In this document: positions 54,084 to 63,192 of the stretch, piece by piece
How positions within the stretch are numbered: the stretch's first letter is position 1
Layout: every line of letters begins with the position of its first letter
Assembly: GCF_021021415.1 (NCBI RefSeq)
Contig: NZ_JAINWJ010000010.1
Location: forward strand, 1-64,000
Direction of reading: 5' to 3'
DNA: 64,000 bases
Source: Martelella mediterranea
GTDB lineage: Bacteria; Pseudomonadota; Alphaproteobacteria; Rhizobiales; Rhizobiaceae
The notes under the pieces: model-generated
Database searches by the model: none
The model's input: the letters and a program-made list of their open reading frames with translations, nothing else
What the model was told of the DNA's origin: nothing
Made by a program: the position numbers and the translations under genes

Positions 54084-54698
54084 CTAGTCGGGCTTATGGA
54101 CAGGGCCCGCGGCGCCTTGCAGACCGGACGCGCGATAACGCAGCCCGTCAACCAGAAGCGCGACAAGCCGGCGCGCGGCTGCTGGATTTCCATCGCTTGA
54201 CGGCATGCACAGGCTCGCGACCGCGCGCAGGAGATCATACGGATTTGCGTCGGGGCGTATTTCTCCGGCGGTGACGGCGGCATCGAGCAATCTTTGCAGC
54301 GCAGGCTCGAACCGGCTGTCGAAATAGGCCGGCAAGGCCTCGAATGCCGGATCGCCCGAATGGAGCGCGGCAGCCAGTCCGCGCTTGGCGACAATGAAGT
54401 CGACAAAGCGCTGCAACCAGCGTTCGAGCGCTTCTGCGGGAGGATGGTCTTGCGCGAGAGAGGCCGCGGCGTCCGCGCAGGCGTCGACCTCACTGCGAAA
54501 CACCGCCGCAATCAGATCGGAGCGCTGCGGAAAGTTGCGGTAGATGGTCCCGACGCCGACACCAGCCTTTTCCGCGATCTCGCGCATCGGCGCCTCGACC
54601 CCCGATGTGGCGAACACGTCCCGTGCGGTGCGCACCAGTGTCTCGATATTGCGCTGCGCATCCGCGCGCACGCTCCGTTCCGACGATCTGCCAGCCAT
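54084..54698 (-). CDS. TetR/AcrR-family transcriptional regulator
   Basis: The 204-residue repressor has the HTH segment APMREIAEKAGVGVGTIYRNFPQRSDLIAAVF at residues about 36-67 and a helical C-terminus. It is divergent from the SDR gene and convergent with the other tetR gene, 27 bases away. A nested palindrome upstream of its start is the probable operator for itself and the SDR/hydrolase pair. Confidence 0.92.
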   Translation of the reverse strand: MAGRSSERSVRADAQRNIETLVRTARDVFATSGVEAPMREIAEKAGVGVGTIYRNFPQRSDLIAAVFRSEVDACADAAASLAQDHPPAEALERWLQRFVDFIVAKRGLAAALHSGDPAFEALPAYFDSRFEPALQRLLDAAVTAGEIRPDANPYDLLRAVASLCMPSSDGNPAAARRLVALLVDGLRYRASGLQGAAGPVHKPD

Positions 54699-54728
54699 GG
54701 ATTCCAGAAAATCTCCAATATACGCTTG

Positions 54729-54776
54729 TTAAGCGGAACAATGTTCCGTATATAGACGGAAGACTGTTCCGCTTAA
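54729..54776. promoter_or_regulatory. Nested palindrome between tetR and the SDR gene
   Basis: Outer arms ttaagcggaaca and tgttccgcttaa are perfect 12-bp inverted repeats. Inside them gttccgt and acggaag form a second inverted pair. The layout suits two TetR dimers binding the divergent promoter; it begins 31 bases from the tetR start and ends 62 bases from the SDR start. Confidence 0.65.
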
Positions 54777-54837
54777 TACGCCGTCGGGCATCAAAAAGCC
54801 AGCAGAGAAACCAGGGGACTTATTCGAGGGATATGAA

Positions 54838-55716
54838 ATGCGCATTTTTCTGACCGGCGCGACCGGTTTCATCGGTTCGGCGATCGTGCCTAACCTGCTC
54901 AACGACGACCACGAGGTGCTGGGACTTGCGCGGTCGGAACCGTCTGCCGAAGCCTTGCGACAAGCGGGTTGCGATGTCCTGCGTGGCGATCTGCGTGATC
55001 TGGAGAGCCTGCGCCGGGGCGTGGAGCAGGCGGACGCCGTCATTCACACGGCCTTCGATCATGATTTCTCCCGTATGGCGGAAAACTGCGAGATGGACCG
55101 CATCGCGATCGAGGCGATGGGCAGCGCCCTTGCCGGATCGAACAAGAGGTTCATCGTCACATCAGGCCTGCCGCCCTTGACGGGACGGGTTTCCACCGAG
55201 ACCGATATCCTACCGGCTGGCGCTCACGGCATGCCACGGGTATCGGAGCAGGTGGCGATGGCTCTGACAGACAGCGGCGTCAGCGTGTCGGTGATCAGGA
55301 TGCCGCAGGTCCACGACCGCAATCGGCAGGGATTTGCCTCCTATCTGATGGATCATGCGCGCAAAAAGGGTGTCTCGGCCTATGTCGGCGACGGACAAAA
55401 CCGCTGGCCGGCGGTTCACCGGCTCGATGCCGCCCGGCTTTACGGTCTTGTCCTCGACAATGGTGTGAGTGGCGAACGCTTTCATGCGGTGAGCGAGGAA
55501 GGCGTTGCGGTCCGCGATGTCGCCGAAGCGATCGGCAAACGGCTGGATGTCCCGGTGATGTCACTTTCGGACGAAGATTCGGCTGGACACTTCGGCTGGC
55601 TCGATCGGATCGCGCGAATGGATGTCCCGGCATCCAGTGTCCTGACGAGGCAAAAGCTGAATTGGCAACCCATGCAGAAGGCCGGACTCATCCAGGACAT
55701 TCTGGACTCGGTCTGA
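54838..55716 (+). CDS. SDR-family NAD(P)-dependent oxidoreductase (extended, epimerase-like)
   Basis: The 292-residue protein starts MRIFLTGATGFIGSAIVPNLL, giving the GxxGxxG cofactor loop at residue 7. DAVIHTAFDHDFSRMAENCEMD and a VSVIRMPQVHDRN segment near residue 155 follow, with KxxxG-like chemistry but no standard YxxxK, as in atypical NmrA/epimerase-like members. It is divergent from the tetR gene and 34 bases before the hydrolase gene, with which it probably forms an operon. Confidence 0.9.
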   Translation: MRIFLTGATGFIGSAIVPNLLNDDHEVLGLARSEPSAEALRQAGCDVLRGDLRDLESLRRGVEQADAVIHTAFDHDFSRMAENCEMDRIAIEAMGSALAGSNKRFIVTSGLPPLTGRVSTETDILPAGAHGMPRVSEQVAMALTDSGVSVSVIRMPQVHDRNRQGFASYLMDHARKKGVSAYVGDGQNRWPAVHRLDAARLYGLVLDNGVSGERFHAVSEEGVAVRDVAEAIGKRLDVPVMSLSDEDSAGHFGWLDRIARMDVPASSVLTRQKLNWQPMQKAGLIQDILDSV

Positions 55717-55765
55717 ACGAAGGCCTGCCCCCTGAAACATCATCCCGCGAATGGAGACCAAGATC

Positions 55766-56719
55766 ATGTCCGAACCAACCGTAAAACCGGACAGGCCGCC
55801 GGTACCGATGGCAACCCCGATCCTTTCCTTCAGTCCCGTGACCTTCGAGGTCCCGGGACGCCAGGCGGCGCTCGAAATGCGGGTCGTGGTCCCGGCGACG
55901 GGCGACAAACTGCCGGTGATCCTGCTGTCTCACGGCCACGGCTCGTCCAATTTCATCGCCTCGATGCGAGGCTATGGCCCGCTGGTCGACTTTTATGCCT
56001 CCCATGGCTTCGTGGTGATCATCCCAACGCACCAGAACTCCAAGACCCTCGGCCTCGATACGAACGGTCCCGAGGGGCCGCTGTTCTGGAAATCGCGCCC
56101 GAGGGATATGAGCTTCATCATCGATCATCTCGATGAGATCGAAACCGCCGTCCCCGGTCTTGCGGGACGTATCGACAGGACCCGCATCGCCGCGGTGGGG
56201 CATTCCCTGGGCGGGCACACCGTCGCCATGCTGGCCGGCATGCGCGTGAAGGATCCCGCAAATGGTGAAGACGTGGACCTCTCCGAGCCACGAATAAAGG
56301 CGGCCGTCCTGTTCTCGCCGCCGGGCAGTGGAAGCGGTGCATCCGCAACGATAGCCGAACGCTATCCGGCCCTGGTCAACAGCGACTTCAGCTTCATGAC
56401 AACGCCTTGTCTGGTTGTGACGGGCGACAAGGACATCAACCCGATGTTTTCCGAACGTGCGGACTGGCGGGCCGATGCGTACCGGCTTGCTCCGGGCCCC
56501 AAATCACTCCTGACCGTGAGAGATGCCGGGCACATTTTCGGCGGCATATCGGGCTATGACGCGGCGGAAACATCGGACGAAAGCCCTGAACGCGTTGCCG
56601 TCATCCAGCGCATCACCTGGGCCTATCTCAGAACCGCGCTTTATCCGGGCGATCCGGCCTGGAGCACGATAAAGAGCGAAACTGAAACCGGATCAGAGGG
56701 GCGGATCGAGAGCAAATAG
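55766..56719 (+). CDS. Alpha/beta-hydrolase (chlorophyllase/PAF-acetylhydrolase-like)
   Basis: The 317-residue hydrolase has a nucleophile elbow GHSLGGHTVAML near residue 150, the oxyanion-hole segment LLSHGHGSSNF near 57, an acid candidate in VVTGDKDINPMF near 225 and the catalytic histidine in DAGHIFGG near 255. The ATG at 55766 is chosen because GGAG lies ten bases before it; an ATG at 55751 has no ribosome binding site. No signal peptide is evident. The substrate is unknown. Confidence 0.88.
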   Translation: MSEPTVKPDRPPVPMATPILSFSPVTFEVPGRQAALEMRVVVPATGDKLPVILLSHGHGSSNFIASMRGYGPLVDFYASHGFVVIIPTHQNSKTLGLDTNGPEGPLFWKSRPRDMSFIIDHLDEIETAVPGLAGRIDRTRIAAVGHSLGGHTVAMLAGMRVKDPANGEDVDLSEPRIKAAVLFSPPGSGSGASATIAERYPALVNSDFSFMTTPCLVVTGDKDINPMFSERADWRADAYRLAPGPKSLLTVRDAGHIFGGISGYDAAETSDESPERVAVIQRITWAYLRTALYPGDPAWSTIKSETETGSEGRIESK

Positions 56720-56910
56720 ACAGGGATTTCAGAAGTCGATTTCCGGCGGCGGACGATTGCACCGCCGGAATGATCTGTATGTCATGAACCTGTCGTCCGG
56801 CACCAGCGTTCGGCCAAAGCGCCCCGCCGGAGCGGGCAGCCCTTTTATCCCCGTAATGCTGCTGCAATCTCGGCAGGCAAGGCTGCTGCATCTTAAAACC
56901 CGGAGAAGCG

Positions 56911-57582
56911 ATGAGACTCCTGCTGATTGAAGATGAACGGGAGTTGGCAACTGCACTGTCGGCTGCGCTGAGCAGGCACGGCATTGTCATCGACCATGCC
57001 GTGTATCTTGCGGATGCATTTGAGCTTACACGTCAAAACACATACGACGCCATTCTGCTGGACCGGCGCTTGCCCGATGGCGAGGGCCTGACATTCATTC
57101 CGAAGCTGAGGCGGGCCGGGGTTGATACGCCCGTCATCGTGCTGACCGCAAGAAACGAACCGATGGAGCGCGTCGAGGGGCTGGACCTTGGCGCGGACGA
57201 TTACCTCGGAAAGCCGTTTCTCGTCGAGGAACTGATGGCGCGGGTGCGCGCCCTGCTGCGGCGGCCGCCAACCCTGGAGGAACAGACTATCCGGGTGGGG
57301 CGATTGCACATCGATCCGCTGCATCTCGACGTCATGGCAGGCACCGTGCCGCTCGATCTTCCCCGGCGTGAACTTCTGGTCCTTCAGGCGCTCGCCAGAC
57401 GGAAGGGAAAGACCGTTCTTCGCTCCACGCTCGAGGAGGCGGTCTACAATTACGAGGAGGAAATACAATCCAACGCTCTTGATGCCCATATTTCGAGGCT
57501 GCGAAAGCGGCTGGCGGATGCCGGTGCCGGGGTAACGATCCACAATATACGAGGCGTCGGTTATCTTCTGAGGGAAGAGTGA
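56911..57582 (+). CDS. OmpR/PhoB-family response regulator
   Basis: The 223-residue regulator has a receiver domain with the acidic pocket EDE at residues 7-9, phospho-acceptor D51 in AILLDRRLPDGEG, the conserved T in VLTARNE and K in GKPF. A winged-helix DNA-binding domain follows from about residue 130 (LPRRELLVLQALARRKGKTVLRSTLEEAVY, HISRLRKRLADAGAGVTIHNIRGVGYLL). It overlaps the kinase gene (TGATG). The signal and targets are unknown. Confidence 0.94.
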   Translation: MRLLLIEDERELATALSAALSRHGIVIDHAVYLADAFELTRQNTYDAILLDRRLPDGEGLTFIPKLRRAGVDTPVIVLTARNEPMERVEGLDLGADDYLGKPFLVEELMARVRALLRRPPTLEEQTIRVGRLHIDPLHLDVMAGTVPLDLPRRELLVLQALARRKGKTVLRSTLEEAVYNYEEEIQSNALDAHISRLRKRLADAGAGVTIHNIRGVGYLLREE

Positions 57583-58958
57583 TGCGGGCAGGACGCCAAT
57601 CCAGTCCCTCGCTCAGATGGCGATTGAGCTGGCAACTCAGTCTCGTGATCACGGCTGTCATTGCCGTCGTCATCGTCGGGCTTTCCGTCTATGCCACGAT
57701 GGTGCTTTCGCCGAATATCGCCATGGAGCAAGCGGTCAAATCCGCCGTGGCGGAGGCGATTGAGCGCGACCGTGAAGGCGATCTCGCGCTTAAAGATACG
57801 CCGGTCCTTCGATCGTTGATCGCGCGCAACGACGGGCTCTGGTTCGTGGCTGCCACAACCGACGGCGATTCCGTCTCCCATGGAACCGTCCCTGCAAACT
57901 ATGCCGCCATCGCGCCGCTCGTGCATCTGTTTCATTCCGCGGATATTCGCGGGGCAAGCGGTGTGCGTGAAATCGCTTCGATCGAGGACGTCGAGACGCC
58001 GATCGGCGACGTCAGGATACTCTTTGGCGGTGCCGGCGGCAAAGGTTGGCCTGTTCTTGCGATCCTGGCGGAGGCCTATCCGATCTACCTCTCGCTGCTT
58101 GCAATTGCGCTGCCGGCCATCTTTCTCGCGGTTCCCCGCATCGTCGGGCATGCAATCGCGCGCGTCAGCGACGTCGCTGACATGGCGTCGCACATTGAAC
58201 CCCACCGGCATGGGGACCGTCTTCCTGTCGCTGGCATTCCCAAGGAGGTTGCGCCTCTGGTCATAGCATTCAACGGCGCGCTCGACCGTATCGAGAATGA
58301 GTTCAGGAAACGCCAGCGTTTTTTGATCGACGCGGCGCATGAACTCAGAACGCCGATCGCGATCATGCAGACGCGCATCGAGGGCCTGTCCGAAGGGCCG
58401 GAGCGCCGGCGATTGCTGGATGATGTCGCGCGCCTGGCGGATATGGCGGAGCAGCTTCTCGATTTCGAGCGCGGCGGTCAGACGATCGATCTCAACGAAA
58501 CGGTGGATCTCATCGATATCGCGCGTATAGCGGTAGCGGATCTCGCGCCGCTCGCCATCGCTGCGGGTTACGAGATATCGTTTCATGGCGGCGAAATGCC
58601 CGTCGAGCGCAAAGGCGACAGCGCCGCCCTGCGCCGCGCGATCGGAAATCTCATCCGCAACGCCATCGAGCACGGCGGCGGACATGGGACAATCACGGTT
58701 ACAGCATTGGCGGGCGGCGAAATCAGCGTGAGCGATGAGGGGCCCGGCATTGCGGCGGATCATCTCGAACTGGTGTTCGAGCCTTTCTATCGCGTGGTTC
58801 CGAGCAGCCGCGGGGCAGGCCTCGGACTGAGCCTGGTAAAGCAAATCGTCGAGAGACATGGCGGGCATGTCAGCATCGAAAGCGGCTCCAGCGGCACCAA
58901 AGTGACAATGCGACTTACCACTACTTTGGCAGAAATATATTTTTTGGAATCCCCGTGA
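57582..58958 (+). CDS. Sensor histidine kinase
   Basis: The 458-residue inner-membrane kinase has membrane segments at about residues 17-45 and 165-185 enclosing a periplasmic sensor domain, then a HisKA domain with the phospho-acceptor in DAAHELRTPIAIMQTR near residue 250 and an HATPase_c domain with the N box GNLIRNAIEHGGG, G1 VSDEGPGI and G2 GAGLGLSLVKQIV. The start ATG overlaps the response-regulator stop; a GTG three bases earlier is possible. GAGGGAAGAG serves as ribosome binding site. Confidence 0.94.
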   Translation: MRAGRQSSPSLRWRLSWQLSLVITAVIAVVIVGLSVYATMVLSPNIAMEQAVKSAVAEAIERDREGDLALKDTPVLRSLIARNDGLWFVAATTDGDSVSHGTVPANYAAIAPLVHLFHSADIRGASGVREIASIEDVETPIGDVRILFGGAGGKGWPVLAILAEAYPIYLSLLAIALPAIFLAVPRIVGHAIARVSDVADMASHIEPHRHGDRLPVAGIPKEVAPLVIAFNGALDRIENEFRKRQRFLIDAAHELRTPIAIMQTRIEGLSEGPERRRLLDDVARLADMAEQLLDFERGGQTIDLNETVDLIDIARIAVADLAPLAIAAGYEISFHGGEMPVERKGDSAALRRAIGNLIRNAIEHGGGHGTITVTALAGGEISVSDEGPGIAADHLELVFEPFYRVVPSSRGAGLGLSLVKQIVERHGGHVSIESGSSGTKVTMRLTTTLAEIYFLESP

Positions 58959-59340
58959 CGCTGATTGCGTGATTCACGGGAGCCAGCTTTGACGGAGGCT
59001 GGCGATGGACGAGGACTGGCATGCGGATCTTGAGCGGTGGCTGGCGCCACCGCGCGATCGATTTCGACGCTTTTCTCGAAGTCGATCACATGAGCAGGCT
59101 CTCCCGCTATTATGGGCGACGAGGAAGCTCATTCAGTGCGGCGGGACCGGTAGAAAAGATGCCGCTGTCAGCCCACTAGACAGGCGCATTTTCTGAACAC
59201 AAATTGTCGACAACTGGCCGGCGGCGACGTATGCTCAAAGCCCGGACGTCGCCGGCCTGGTCGGATCAAGCCGGCTGAGCGGATAGCATACAGCACCCGC
59301 GGGCTTGTGTTGAAGCCCGTGAACCAGAAAAGAGGCAGCG
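58959..59340. other. Gap before the GntR gene, containing a decayed transposase piece
   Basis: The 382 bases hold no intact gene. The left half contains the transposase remnant listed separately. The right half (59190-59340) is the presumed promoter of the GntR gene and ends with an AGAGGCAG ribosome binding site. Nothing else is recognisable. Confidence 0.6.
59005..59145 (+). pseudogene. N-terminal remnant of an IS701-like transposase
   Basis: From the ATG the reading DEDWHADLERWLAPPRDRF resembles the start of IS701-family transposases (W-x-A-E/D-L-x-R-W-L-A-P-F). The later bases ggcgacgaggaagctcattc can be aligned to the GPGDRKSVQPMA segment of that family only if one base is removed. The remnant therefore has at least one frameshift and ends after about 45 codons. 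No inverted repeats were found. Confidence 0.5.
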
Positions 59341-60057
59341 ATGGCGGCAGCGGTAGAGGCGGGAAAAACGAAAACGCGCGGTTCCGGAACCCAGAAGGTC
59401 TACGAAACGCTGCGCCGCGAAATTCTGGCGATGGAGCTGACGCCGGGCAGCCCACTCGATGAGGTCAGGCTGTCGGAACGCTTCGGCATGTCGCGCACGC
59501 CGGTGCGCGAGGCGCTGCTCAGGCTTGCCAGCGACACGCTGGTGACCACGCTGCCCAACCGCAACACGATCGTTTCCGCCATCAACTTCGCCGACATGCC
59601 GCACTATTTCGAGGCCTTGACGCTGATGTACCGGATCAGCACCAGGGGCGCGGCCGCGCGCGCGCCGCATGCCCGGGCGATGATGGCGAGCATCCGCAGC
59701 CGACAGGACGAGTTCGTCGCCGCGGTGGAAGCGCAGGACGCCTTTGCGATGATCGAGGCCAATCGCGAGTTCCACGTCGCCATCGCCGAACTGGCCGGCA
59801 ATGCCTACTACACCGGCTTCTTCTCCCGTCTGCTCGACGAGGGCCGTCGTATCCTCAGGCTCTATTATTCCACCTTCGAGGACCAGCTTCCGCGTCAATA
59901 TGTGAACGAGCACGAGGATATTATCGCGGCGATCGAAGCCGGGGATGCCGAAAGGGCCGATCGGCTGGCCGTCGCCCATGCCGGGCAGATCGTGCGCCAG
60001 ATCCAGGAATATCTGGCGCGGGAAGCCGATCAGGCGCGCGCGCTGTCGCTGGGGTGA
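59341..60057 (+). CDS. GntR-family (FadR/FCD) transcriptional regulator
   Basis: The 238-residue regulator has the winged HTH at residues about 20-85 (PGSPLDEVRLSERFGMSRTPVREALLRLASD) and an FCD domain with metal-binding positions in IEANREFHVAIAELAGNAYY and the late HEDIIAAIEAGDAE. It precedes the DadA-like gene by 58 bases on the same strand and probably controls it and the adjacent peptide-uptake genes. Confidence 0.92.
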   Translation: MAAAVEAGKTKTRGSGTQKVYETLRREILAMELTPGSPLDEVRLSERFGMSRTPVREALLRLASDTLVTTLPNRNTIVSAINFADMPHYFEALTLMYRISTRGAAARAPHARAMMASIRSRQDEFVAAVEAQDAFAMIEANREFHVAIAELAGNAYYTGFFSRLLDEGRRILRLYYSTFEDQLPRQYVNEHEDIIAAIEAGDAERADRLAVAHAGQIVRQIQEYLAREADQARALSLG

Positions 60058-60115
60058 GCCATGGTTCATGATTATGGCGCATTGCCGCCACCTGCCCGCA
60101 CAACATGAGGACTTG

Positions 60116-61375
60116 ATGAAAGACCAATCCGAAGCAGACGTCGTTGTGATCGGCGGCGGCATTATCGGCTGCATGGCCGCGCGCTACCTCATGGAGGCCG
60201 GTCGAAGGGTCACGATCCTGGAACGCAGCGCGATCGCGGCTGGCAGCAGCGCCGGCAATGCCGGCATTCTCGCCTTCCCCGAGATCGTCCCGATTCCCGC
60301 GCCGGGGGTCACCTGGAAGGCGCCTGGATGGTTGCTCGATCCGCTGGGACCGCTCACCATCCGTCCGGCCTATGCGGCACGGCTCGCGCCATGGTTCTGG
60401 CATTTCTGGCGGGCGAGCTCCAGGGCCGGTTTCGAGCGCGGGCTCAAGGTTCAGGCGGCGATGATGCGGCTGGCGGCCGCCGAATATGAAACGGTCCGCA
60501 AGGACGCGCGGCTGGCTTCCTTTATCGTCAATACCGGCACGCTCGACCTCTACGACAGCGAAAAGAGTTTTTCCGCCGCGGCGCCCGACTGGGCGAGAAA
60601 GCGCGAAGCCGGCTTCGATTTCCACCGCGTTGGCCGCGGCGAGATCGAGGCGCTTCAGCCCGGCCTCGCCCCTCAGTTCGAACATGCGATCTACAGCGAG
60701 GACGGGCTGCAGGTCTCCGATCCGGCCGGCTTTACTCGCGCGCTCGCCGAAAGCCTGCAGGAAGACGGCGCCACGATCACGATCGGTGAAGCCGCCGCCC
60801 TCGAACCGACCGACGCCGGTGCGCGCATCCGCCTTGCCGATGGAGGCGTCCTTGAGGCGCGCACCGTCGTGGTTGCCTGCGGTGCGTGGTCCAAGACGCT
60901 TGCGAAAAGCCTTGGCGAATCGGTGCCGCTCGACACCGAGCGCGGCTACAACACCACTTTGCCGGCGACCGCCTTTCCGCTGAAGCGCCAGCTTTACTTC
61001 AACGATCATTCCTTTGTCGTGACGCCGCTCTCGTCCGGCATCCGCGTCGGCGGCGCGGTGGAGTTCGGCGGCCTCGACCTGCCCGCCAATTTCAAACGCG
61101 CCGACATGCTGCTGAAGCTCGCAAAACGGTTCCTGCCCGGGCTTGAGACCGAGGGCGGCGAGCGGTGGATGGGGTTCCGCCCTTCCATGCCCGACTGCCT
61201 GCCGGTGATCGACCGGTCCAAGTCCGCGCCGAACGTGCTCTACGCCTTCGGACACGGCCATCTGGGATTGACCCAGTCTGCGGCGACCGGCCGGCTGATC
61301 GCGGAGCTGGCCGGCCAGCAGAAGCCGTCCGTAAACCTGGAACACCTGCGCGTCGACCGGTTCGCCGGCCGGTAG
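60116..61375 (+). CDS. D-amino-acid dehydrogenase-like FAD oxidoreductase (DadA family)
   Basis: The 419-residue flavoprotein oxidises amino or imino acids. The FAD-binding GGGIIGCMAARYLMEAGRRVTILE is at residue 14, and SSAGNAGILAFPEIVPIPAPG and the C-terminal GHGHLGLTQSAATGRLIAEL are typical of DadA/D-hydroxyproline dehydrogenases. The ATG at 60116 has GAGG five bases before it; longer in-frame starts would overlap the GntR gene. The neighbouring Xaa-Pro aminopeptidase makes proline- or hydroxyproline-derived substrates plausible, but this is inference. Confidence 0.88.
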   Translation: MKDQSEADVVVIGGGIIGCMAARYLMEAGRRVTILERSAIAAGSSAGNAGILAFPEIVPIPAPGVTWKAPGWLLDPLGPLTIRPAYAARLAPWFWHFWRASSRAGFERGLKVQAAMMRLAAAEYETVRKDARLASFIVNTGTLDLYDSEKSFSAAAPDWARKREAGFDFHRVGRGEIEALQPGLAPQFEHAIYSEDGLQVSDPAGFTRALAESLQEDGATITIGEAAALEPTDAGARIRLADGGVLEARTVVVACGAWSKTLAKSLGESVPLDTERGYNTTLPATAFPLKRQLYFNDHSFVVTPLSSGIRVGGAVEFGGLDLPANFKRADMLLKLAKRFLPGLETEGGERWMGFRPSMPDCLPVIDRSKSAPNVLYAFGHGHLGLTQSAATGRLIAELAGQQKPSVNLEHLRVDRFAGR

Positions 61376-61380
61376 CGCTC

Positions 61381-63177
61381 TCAGGCTTCAAGAGCCCGCG
61401 TCGATCGCATGAGAAAGTCGCGGGCATCGTCGCTGACATGGTCGGCAAGCGTTTCGCGCACCGTTGCGTGATAGTCGTTGATAAAGGCGATTTCCTGCGG
61501 GGAAAGGGCAGCGATGTCGACCGGCTTGAGGTCGATCGGCGCAAGCGTGAGGGAGCGGAACCGGCAGAAGCCGGGCAGGGCGGCTGTTACTTCCACCTGG
61601 TTTTCGATCCGCAGCCCGTAGCCGTCGGCTTCATAATAGCCCGGCTCGATGGTCATGATGTTTCCGGGTTCGAGCCCGTAATGATTGGCCTTCTTGGCGA
61701 AACGGTGTGGATATTCGTGCACCAGAAGATTGTGCCCGACGCCGTGGCCCGTGCCGTGATCGTAGTCGAGCCCCATCTGCCAGAGCGGCAGGCGGGCGAG
61801 CGCATCGAGCTGATGGCCGCATGTGCCTTCGGGAAACTGCGCCGTGATCAGCGCAATAAAGCCCTTGAGCACCGCCGTATAGGTGGCGCGCACACGGTCT
61901 TCGGGGGCGGCCAGAAACAGGGTTCTGGTGACATCCGTCGTGCCGTTTTCATACTGGCCGCCGGAATCAATCAGATAAGGGCCGTCTGGCGTGATCGCCG
62001 CGTCGCTTTGCGGTCCTGCATTGTAATGGCACATGGCCGCATTGGCGCCCGAGGCCGAAATCGAACGGAAGCTGGCTTCGAGAAAACCCTTCCGCCGCGC
62101 GCGAAAGGCCAGAAGCCGATCCTCCGCCTCGATCTCGCGGATCGGATTGCCGTTTGCGGCGCGCCCCGGCGCTTCGCGTTCCAGCCAGGCCAGAAATTCG
62201 GTGAGCGCGATCCCGTCCTCGACATGGCAGGCGCGATAGCCGGCAAGTTCAGCGGGCGTCTTGCGCGCCTTGGCCAGCGTCAACGGGTTGTCGGCCGAGA
62301 GAACCGTGCCGCCCGCGCCTTCCACCGCAAGCCGCAGGGCCACAGGCGCGAAGGATTGGTCGATCAGCACAGTCCTGCTCGCGGCGGCACTGTGCACGAA
62401 AGGAATAAATTCCTCTGCCGGTCTGACGCTGACCTCCTCCAGCTCGAAAGCGGTAAGGTCATTCGGCAGTTTGCGGCTGTCGACGAACCAGACGACCGCG
62501 CCATCGGCGTTCAGGACCATGAATGACTGGGGCACCGGGTTCATGGCGATATCGCTGCCGCGCAGATTGAGCAGCCAGGCGATATTGTCCGGCAGCGTCT
62601 CCGCCATCATGTCGGCCCCGGCATCGGCAATCTTCCTGCCCAGGCGCGCCGTCTTCGCCGCAACGGTTTCGCCGGCAAGGGTAGGCGACATCGGGCGAAT
62701 GCGACCGAGGGGCTTTTCGGGCCGGTCAGTCCAGATCGCGTCGAACGGGTCTTTCGAAATGGGCACCAGTGTGAAGCCGGCCCGTTCCGCCGAGGCTGCA
62801 AGCCGGTCGTAAAGCGCGGTGTCGATCAGCATCGGATCGAAGCCGATCCGCCATCCCTTGCTTCCATGGGCTGCAAGCCAGCTGTCGATTGGATCGTTGT
62901 GCAGGTGGTGAACCTCGTAAAGCGCAGCGCTGACCTCGTGGCGCACCTGGATTTCATAACGTCCATCGACGAAGATGAGCGCCTTGTCTTCCAGAACGAG
63001 CGCCAGCCCGGCGGAGCCGGTGAAGCCAGTGATGAAGGCCAGCCGGTCGTCGTGCGGGGCGGCGACCTCGCTTTGGTGGGCATCGGCGCGCGGCACGATT
63101 AGCCCGTCCAGCCCTTCGGATTTCAGCAGGGTTCTGAGTGCCGACAGGCGCGCGGCGATATCGGATTTTGAAGCCAT
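61381..63177 (-). CDS. M24-family Xaa-Pro aminopeptidase (aminopeptidase P)
   Basis: The 598-residue enzyme is of the long aminopeptidase P class. Two creatinase-like N-terminal domains precede the pita-bread catalytic domain. Metal ligands are seen in YLIDSGGQYENGTTDVTRT near residue 400, GTGHGVGHNLLVHEYPH near 475, IMTIEPGYYEADGYGLRIENQVEV near 510. It releases N-terminal residues before proline. It follows the permease gene by 15 bases with GGGGAA upstream, so it belongs to a peptide-uptake operon entering from the right edge. Confidence 0.93.
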   Translation of the reverse strand: MASKSDIAARLSALRTLLKSEGLDGLIVPRADAHQSEVAAPHDDRLAFITGFTGSAGLALVLEDKALIFVDGRYEIQVRHEVSAALYEVHHLHNDPIDSWLAAHGSKGWRIGFDPMLIDTALYDRLAASAERAGFTLVPISKDPFDAIWTDRPEKPLGRIRPMSPTLAGETVAAKTARLGRKIADAGADMMAETLPDNIAWLLNLRGSDIAMNPVPQSFMVLNADGAVVWFVDSRKLPNDLTAFELEEVSVRPAEEFIPFVHSAAASRTVLIDQSFAPVALRLAVEGAGGTVLSADNPLTLAKARKTPAELAGYRACHVEDGIALTEFLAWLEREAPGRAANGNPIREIEAEDRLLAFRARRKGFLEASFRSISASGANAAMCHYNAGPQSDAAITPDGPYLIDSGGQYENGTTDVTRTLFLAAPEDRVRATYTAVLKGFIALITAQFPEGTCGHQLDALARLPLWQMGLDYDHGTGHGVGHNLLVHEYPHRFAKKANHYGLEPGNIMTIEPGYYEADGYGLRIENQVEVTAALPGFCRFRSLTLAPIDLKPVDIAALSPQEIAFINDYHATVRETLADHVSDDARDFLMRSTRALEA

Positions 63178-63192
63178 GGAATTCCCCGGCCG

